Shown: positions 59,492 through 64,000 of the stretch, piece by piece | How positions within the stretch are numbered: the stretch's first letter is position 1 | Layout of the letters: the number at the start of each line of letters is the position of its first letter | Source of the DNA: Dryocosmus kuriphilus | Taxonomy: Eukaryota; Arthropoda; Insecta; Hymenoptera; Cynipidae | Length of the DNA stretch: 64,000 nucleotides | Assembly (NCBI GenBank): GCA_038277395.1 | Contig: CM076190.1 | Coordinates: 241,533,256-241,597,255 of the forward strand | Direction: 5' to 3' | The notes under the pieces: generated by a model | Seen by the model: only the letters and a program-made list of their open reading frames with translations | Told to the model about the DNA's origin: nothing | Database searches by the model: none | Program-made: the position numbers and the translations under genes

Positions 59492-59931
59492 TCAAACCTG
59501 GTCCGAACCTGGAACAGGATAAGGAAGAACTTTATCAGACCTAAGATAGCCATTTTTCATGATGTGGATAGACATTCTTATCGCGGCACTCTCGGCAAGA
59601 TGAATGTTTCCTTGGTCTAAATATGGGTAAAAGAACCGTTCAGTCAGAAGATCTTCAGCCGCAATTTCTACAACATTGTCGCTCTGAGTGTGTATCTTTA
59701 CTCTGTGAATTTGGTTCCCTCTAGTTATCACCAATGGACACAATTTCTCATCAAAAACTCTACCAATGATATATCTGTCGTTTCCTTCCCCCTCTACTGC
59801 TACCTCAAAAGGACCTTTTGGTAAAAATTCGTAATTTTCAAGCGCTTTTTCGTATAAAGCAATATCAATTTGTAAGGAGGGGCACGGGGGCACCCTTGTC
59901 TGTGAGTTGACGGATGACCGCATAGCTAAGT
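59492..59931 (-). CDS. Secreted protein of unknown family, gene 2, exon 2 (mature part)
   Basis: The exon follows the acceptor TATTTTCTTTTTGTAG and ends at TGA. Joined to exon 1 (62963-62906) in phase 1 it gives 165 residues. Conserved with gene 1: PCPS, PFEVAVEGEGNDRYIIGRVF, EKLCPLVI, HRVKIHTQ, GNIH and AES with IRMSIHI. The C terminus is longer (PYPVPGSDQV). By hand about 46 of 140 aligned residues differ from gene 1, while only some 17-20 silent changes were counted, and the exon is more diverged than the adjoining untranslated region. That pattern suggests fast, perhaps adaptive, change of a secreted protein. Function unknown; no family recognised. Confidence 0.75.
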
Positions 59932-59974
59932 CTACAAAAAGAAAATATTTGCCTGAGAATTTGAGGGAATCCAA

Positions 59975-62650
59975 AGAATTCTAAAGATTCCAAATTTTGC
60001 AAAGAATTTTAATTCTAATTCCAAAGGAGTTTGAAAAATTCCAAGGACTTTGGGTATTTCAGTAAATTCAAGGAATTAGAGAATTAAAATGAACATGGGG
60101 GATCCATAAAATTCAGAAAAAATCAATGAATTCGAAGAATTCACGGAACTCGATGAATCCGAAGAATTTAACGAGTTCCAATTAAGTCGAGAAGTTCCAG
60201 GAAATTGAAGGAATTACGTGAAGAAATTTGAGGATTGGTAATGAATTTCAAGAAAAGGAATTCGAGGAATTCAAGAAATAGAGAGAATTGAAAGAAATTC
60301 AATTAATTTGGTGGAATCTAGGGAATTCAAAGGAATTTAAATAAGTGGAGAAATTCAGAGAGTTGAAAAGGATCCACTGTGTTCAGTCAATTCAGATAAT
60401 TCAGAGGAACTCACTGAATTTGAGGAATTCAGAGAAATTCAATGAAGTCGAGAAATCCAGAGAATTCAGACAAATTCAGTGAATTCGAGGAACTTAGAGA
60501 ATTCAGAGAGATTCAATGAGTTCGAGGGATTCACGGAATTCGATGAAACCGAAGAATTTAACGAGTTCCAATTAAATCGAGAAATTCCAGGTAATTGAAG
60601 GAATTACGCGAAGAAATTTGAACATTGGTAATGAATTTCAAGGAAAGGAATGCGAAGAATTCAAGAAACAGAGAGAATTGGAAGAAATTCAATTATTTTG
60701 GTGTAATCTAGGGAATTCAAAGAAATTTAAATAAGTGGAGAAATACAGAGAATTAAAAAGAATCCACCGTGTTCAGGCAATTCAGATAATTCAGAGAAAT
60801 TCACTGAATTCGAGGAATTCAGAGAAATTCAATAAAGTCGATGAATCCAGAGAATTCAGGGAAATTCAGTGAATTCGAGGAACTCAGATGATTCAGAGAA
60901 ATTCAGTGAATTCGACGAATTCAGGGAAACTGACCAACCCGAAAATTTTTAAGAGATTCATTCAGCGGTCGATCAAATCCATGAGATTGAAGCAATTACA
61001 AGAATAAATACAAGGGATTTAAAGGAAGTCACTAGATTCGTAGAATTTAAGGAGTTTCAAGAAATTCAAGGAATTTCAAGAAATATGAGGGGTTTCAAAA
61101 AATTTCGAATAATCCAATGGACGTGATGTGTTTCGAAAAATTTAATGCATGCGAGGAGTTACAAAGAATTAGGCGAATTCCGGAGTACTAAATGTATTCG
61201 GAGAATATAGAAAGTTCCAAGAAATTGTTCGGAATGTTTTAGATTGTTAATTTTTTGAAAAATTAATTTAATTATTTAGAACTTATTGAATTCTTTTAAA
61301 TTTATTGAGTTCATTGGAATTCATTGATTTTTTTCAATTCATTGGAATTCGTTGCAATTCATTGAATATCTTTTACTTCTATTAAATTCCTGTGTTTTCT
61401 TCTCGTTGAGTTTCTTGGATTTCATTGAATTAATTTAATTCCTTTAATTACCCTGAATTTGAAGGATTACAAAAAATTTTGGAGTTTAAACGAACTTGTG
61501 GAATTTAAGGAACTCCGAAAAAAGATGGGTATTTGTAATTAATTAAATTATAATACAGAAATTCGTTAAATTCTTCGGAGCTCCTTGAAATTCCTCGAAA
61601 TTTCGAAATATTTCTTGAAATTTTGTAATTTCGTGGAATTTCATCAATTCCTCAAATTCTTCGAAAATCCTTGAAATTTTATAATTTCGTGGAATTTCTC
61701 AAATTCCTTGAAATACCATAAATTCTTTGAAACTTCTCGAATTCTCTGAAATTAGTAGAATAACTTAGAACTTTAAGATTCTTTGAAATTTCATAATTTC
61801 GTGGAATGCCTCAAATTCCTCGAAATTCCTCATACTCATTGTAATTCCTCGAAAACTTTCAAATTTTTGTACTCCTTGGAAATACTTGAAAACATTCAAG
61901 TTCCTTAAAATTTAATTAAATTTCTAGAAATTTCTCGAATATCTTGGAATTAGTAATATCCTTAAAATTTCCAAAATTCCCTAAATAACTCGAAATTCCT
62001 CGAATTTCCACGAATTTCTTGAAATACCTGAAGCTCCGGCAACAAATTGAAATTTCTTAAGTCCTCGAAATTTATCAGGTTCTTTGAAGTTTCTGCAATA
62101 ATTTCGAATTTGGAAAATATTTGCATTTTTATAATTTCGTGGAATTCATCGAATTACTCTTAATTCCTCAAATTCTTTGAAATTACTCGAATTCTTCGAA
62201 ATTTATAGAATAACATTAAACTTGAAAATTCTTCGAAACTTTATAATTTTGTGGAATTTGTCAAAATCATCGAAATTCCTTGAAATTACTGAAACAACTT
62301 GGAAACTGGAAATTCCTTCAAACTTTATAATTTTGTGGAATTTGTTAAATTCTTTGAAATGCACGAGTTCTTTAAAATTTCTCGAATTCTTTGAAGTACA
62401 TTGACATTACTGGAATAATTTGAAATTTGGAAATTCCTTGAAATTTTATAATCGCATGGAATTCCACAAATTCCTTGAAATTCTTCGAATTATGTGAAAT
62501 TCTTTGAAATTACTTAAATAAATTGGAATTTGAAAATTACTTGAAATTTTATAATTTCCTGTAATTCCTCAAATGCATTGAATTCTTTAGAGTTTGCTAA
62601 AAATTCCATGAAATGCTTCGAATATCTTTAAATTCATCGAAATCTTTGAA
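59975..62650. repeat. Satellite B in the intron of gene 2, with a strand switch
   Basis: From 59975 to about 61250 the words are GAATTCAGAG and AAATTCAATGAATTC. From about 61300 to 62650 they are the complement (AATTCCTCGAAATTCC, TTTGAAATTACTCGAATTC). A ~425-bp block is repeated at 60110-60400 and 60535-60830. There is no gene; the 75-residue frame at 62177 is repeat. Confidence 0.85.
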
Positions 62651-62905
62651 ACTTAAAATGGTAACTCAAAAAAATAAAGATTATGCAAATGAAAAATCGG
62701 TTAAATGAAAATTCGGAAAAACAAAACTTACTGCAAATGGCGATTCACATAAAAGAAAATAAGTTATGTAGCGTATTATGTTTCTTATTTAACTTTATGT
62801 AAATGGAGAAAGAATAGTTATTTTTACTTAAACAATTTTGGATAGGAAATAAATATACTGCAATTAAAAATGTTATTTTATGTAAATTATAGGTATTATA
62901 TTTAC
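62651..62905 (-). other. Start of the gene 2 intron
   Basis: Conserved with 26620-26875 in gene 1. On the minus strand it starts with the donor GGTAAATATAATACC. The whole intron is 2974 bp. Confidence 0.65.
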
Positions 62906-62963
62906 CCACAAAATTAGTGAAAATCGTTAAAGCGAAAAACAGAATACCAATCACTGCTCTCAT
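62906..62963 (-). CDS. Secreted protein of unknown family, gene 2, exon 1 (signal peptide)
   Basis: ATG at 62963 (AAAAAATGA context) opens MRAVIGILFFALTIFTNFV, a clear signal peptide with a hydrophobic core at residues 4-18. The donor is G|GTAAAT at 62905. The split codon G+AC gives Asp, followed by LAMRSS in exon 2. 58 + 440 = 498 bases, 165 residues. If unspliced, the frame would run into intron sequence for another 50 codons; the identical donor in gene 1 and the matched phase favour splicing. Confidence 0.75.
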
Positions 62964-63260
62964 TTTTTATAAATAATGATATTCTGAAAAATATTTCAAC
63001 ACAGTTAATAGTCGTTATCGTATTCGTTGATCTAAATTGTTTCTATTTTATTATTCTGTTTTTCACCTTGACGGAAATATCAATAATATTTCAAATTTAT
63101 GATATTGTTTTGTACAATTTTTAGAGGAAAACATTACTAGTACACAATTGAAAAATCAGTTTTCGTTTAAACAATGACAGGACTGATTTTAAGTAAAGTA
63201 ATTTCTGTTTATTCTCTTTTACACCTCTTAAGAAAAAATCAGCTAAAATATTTCAAAACT
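62964..63260 (-). promoter_or_regulatory. Conserved upstream block of gene 2
   Basis: Aligned with 43606-43880 over about 270 bp. It is expected to hold the 5' untranslated region and promoter. No individual site is claimed. Confidence 0.45.
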
Positions 63261-64000
63261 GTTTAAAATATTTTTAAATGCCTTTAAATACCTTTTAAAT
63301 TCCGCAAAATGCCTTAAAAACTACAATTGGCTTTTGAAAGCCGCAAATATCTGTTATTTTGTTAAGAGCCCTGTAATTTTCAGTGAATGGATATGAGAAA
63401 CTACAATTACTTTTAGTCAATCGCGAATTGTTGTTCTTTGTAAAAATTTGTTGGAAATATCGTGAAAAACTACAATTAGGTTTTGTAAATCGCAATGTTT
63501 TTTTTTAATTTGTAACTTTCTTGGAAGTATTTTGAAAAACCACTGTTAGCTTTTACAGACCACAAACTTTCGTTTTTTTTAAATATTCGTTTTTTTCTTT
63601 AATTTTTAATTTTCTAGGTAATACTATGAAAAACTACAATTAGCTGTTGCAAATCACAAATTTTCGTTCTCTTTTTATATTTGTAACTTTCTTGGAAATG
63701 TTATGAAGGACTACAGTTAGCTTGTGCAAATCGCCAAATGCCGTTGTTTTTTCTAGAATTCTGTAATTTTCCGAGAAAGACCACGAGAAACTACAATTAG
63801 CTTCTGTCAATAGCAAGTCGTTGCTTCTTTTAACAATGTGTAATTTTCTTTAATTTTCTTGGGAAAATTGTAACTTTTAAGGAAAGTCTATAAAATTACA
63901 ACTAGCCTTTGCAAATCGCAAATTTTCATTACTTTTGGTAAGATTTCATAGTTTCCTACAATTTTCAGTAAAAATTTCTTATTTTCTAACGTGAATTATG
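63261..64000. repeat. Satellite A array (right edge of the window)
   Basis: Units as in the other blocks, running off the window. The block order near 63560-63960 closely parallels 55940-56350 (same succession of unit variants), so the arrays were duplicated together with the genes. Confidence 0.85.

Noticed and set aside
62745..62904. Intron read-through extension of exon 1 of gene 2
   Set aside because: The donor GGTAAATAT is conserved in gene 1, and splicing joins both genes in the same phase; the extension is low-complexity Lys/Asn-rich.
1..64000. tRNA, rRNA or other structured RNA genes
   Set aside because: No cloverleaf with tRNA box A/B motifs and no rRNA-like conserved stretch was seen by eye; a dedicated scan was not possible.

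Overview
This is an AT-rich eukaryotic window, almost certainly from an arthropod and most likely an insect. The evidence is its set of mobile elements: SETMAR-type mariner, Merlin, piggyBac, Penelope, a DIRS-type tyrosine-recombinase retroelement and two LINE lineages. Genes are split by introns, and there are no bacterial signals. I cannot name the species. Nearly all of the window is nested transposons and satellite DNA.

The main biological signal is a tandem, head-to-tail pair of two-exon genes on the minus strand. They encode secreted proteins of about 159 and 165 residues from a family I do not recognise. Gene 1 has exon 1 at 43548..43605 and exon 2 at 23235..23656. Gene 2 has exon 1 at 62906..62963 and exon 2 at 59492..59931. 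In both, exon 1 encodes a signal peptide, the splice sites are canonical and in the same phase, and a polyadenylation signal lies downstream. The introns are filled with GAATTC-rich satellite B. The intron of gene 1 was further stretched to about 20 kb by a Merlin transposon carrying a 14-kb satellite. The genes are separated by satellite A, an 80-110 bp repeat. A conserved upstream block near 15.9 kb may mark a third, lost copy.

Layout. 1-6727: a degraded LINE (minus strand), split by a 3.6-kb CACTA-like transposon (1534-5173). 6728-8440: non-coding, with a short tandem repeat. 8440-12455: a degraded DIRS-type element holding a mariner (9173-10110). 12456-14690: a second degraded LINE (R4/Dong-like). 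14690-15890: satellite D. 15890-18432: satellite A, with an insert at 17520-18310. 18433-22493: a DNA transposon with long terminal inverted repeats, an internal minisatellite and a second mariner. 22494-43605: gene 1, including satellite B, Merlin copy 1 and the 324-bp satellite C. 43606-45355: upstream block and satellite A. 45356-55820: Merlin copy 2, interrupted by a Penelope element that itself contains a piggyBac and a solo LTR-like insertion. 55821-59100: satellite A. 59385-62963: gene 2. 62964-64000: its upstream block and more satellite A.

A recurring theme is transposon ends turning into tandem repeats. Satellite C is the terminal inverted-repeat arm of Merlin amplified on one side. 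The 57-63 bp minisatellite resembles the subterminal sequence of the transposon that holds it. The CACTA-like element carries ~122-bp repeats at both ends. All assignments are from reading the sequence by eye; no database search was run.
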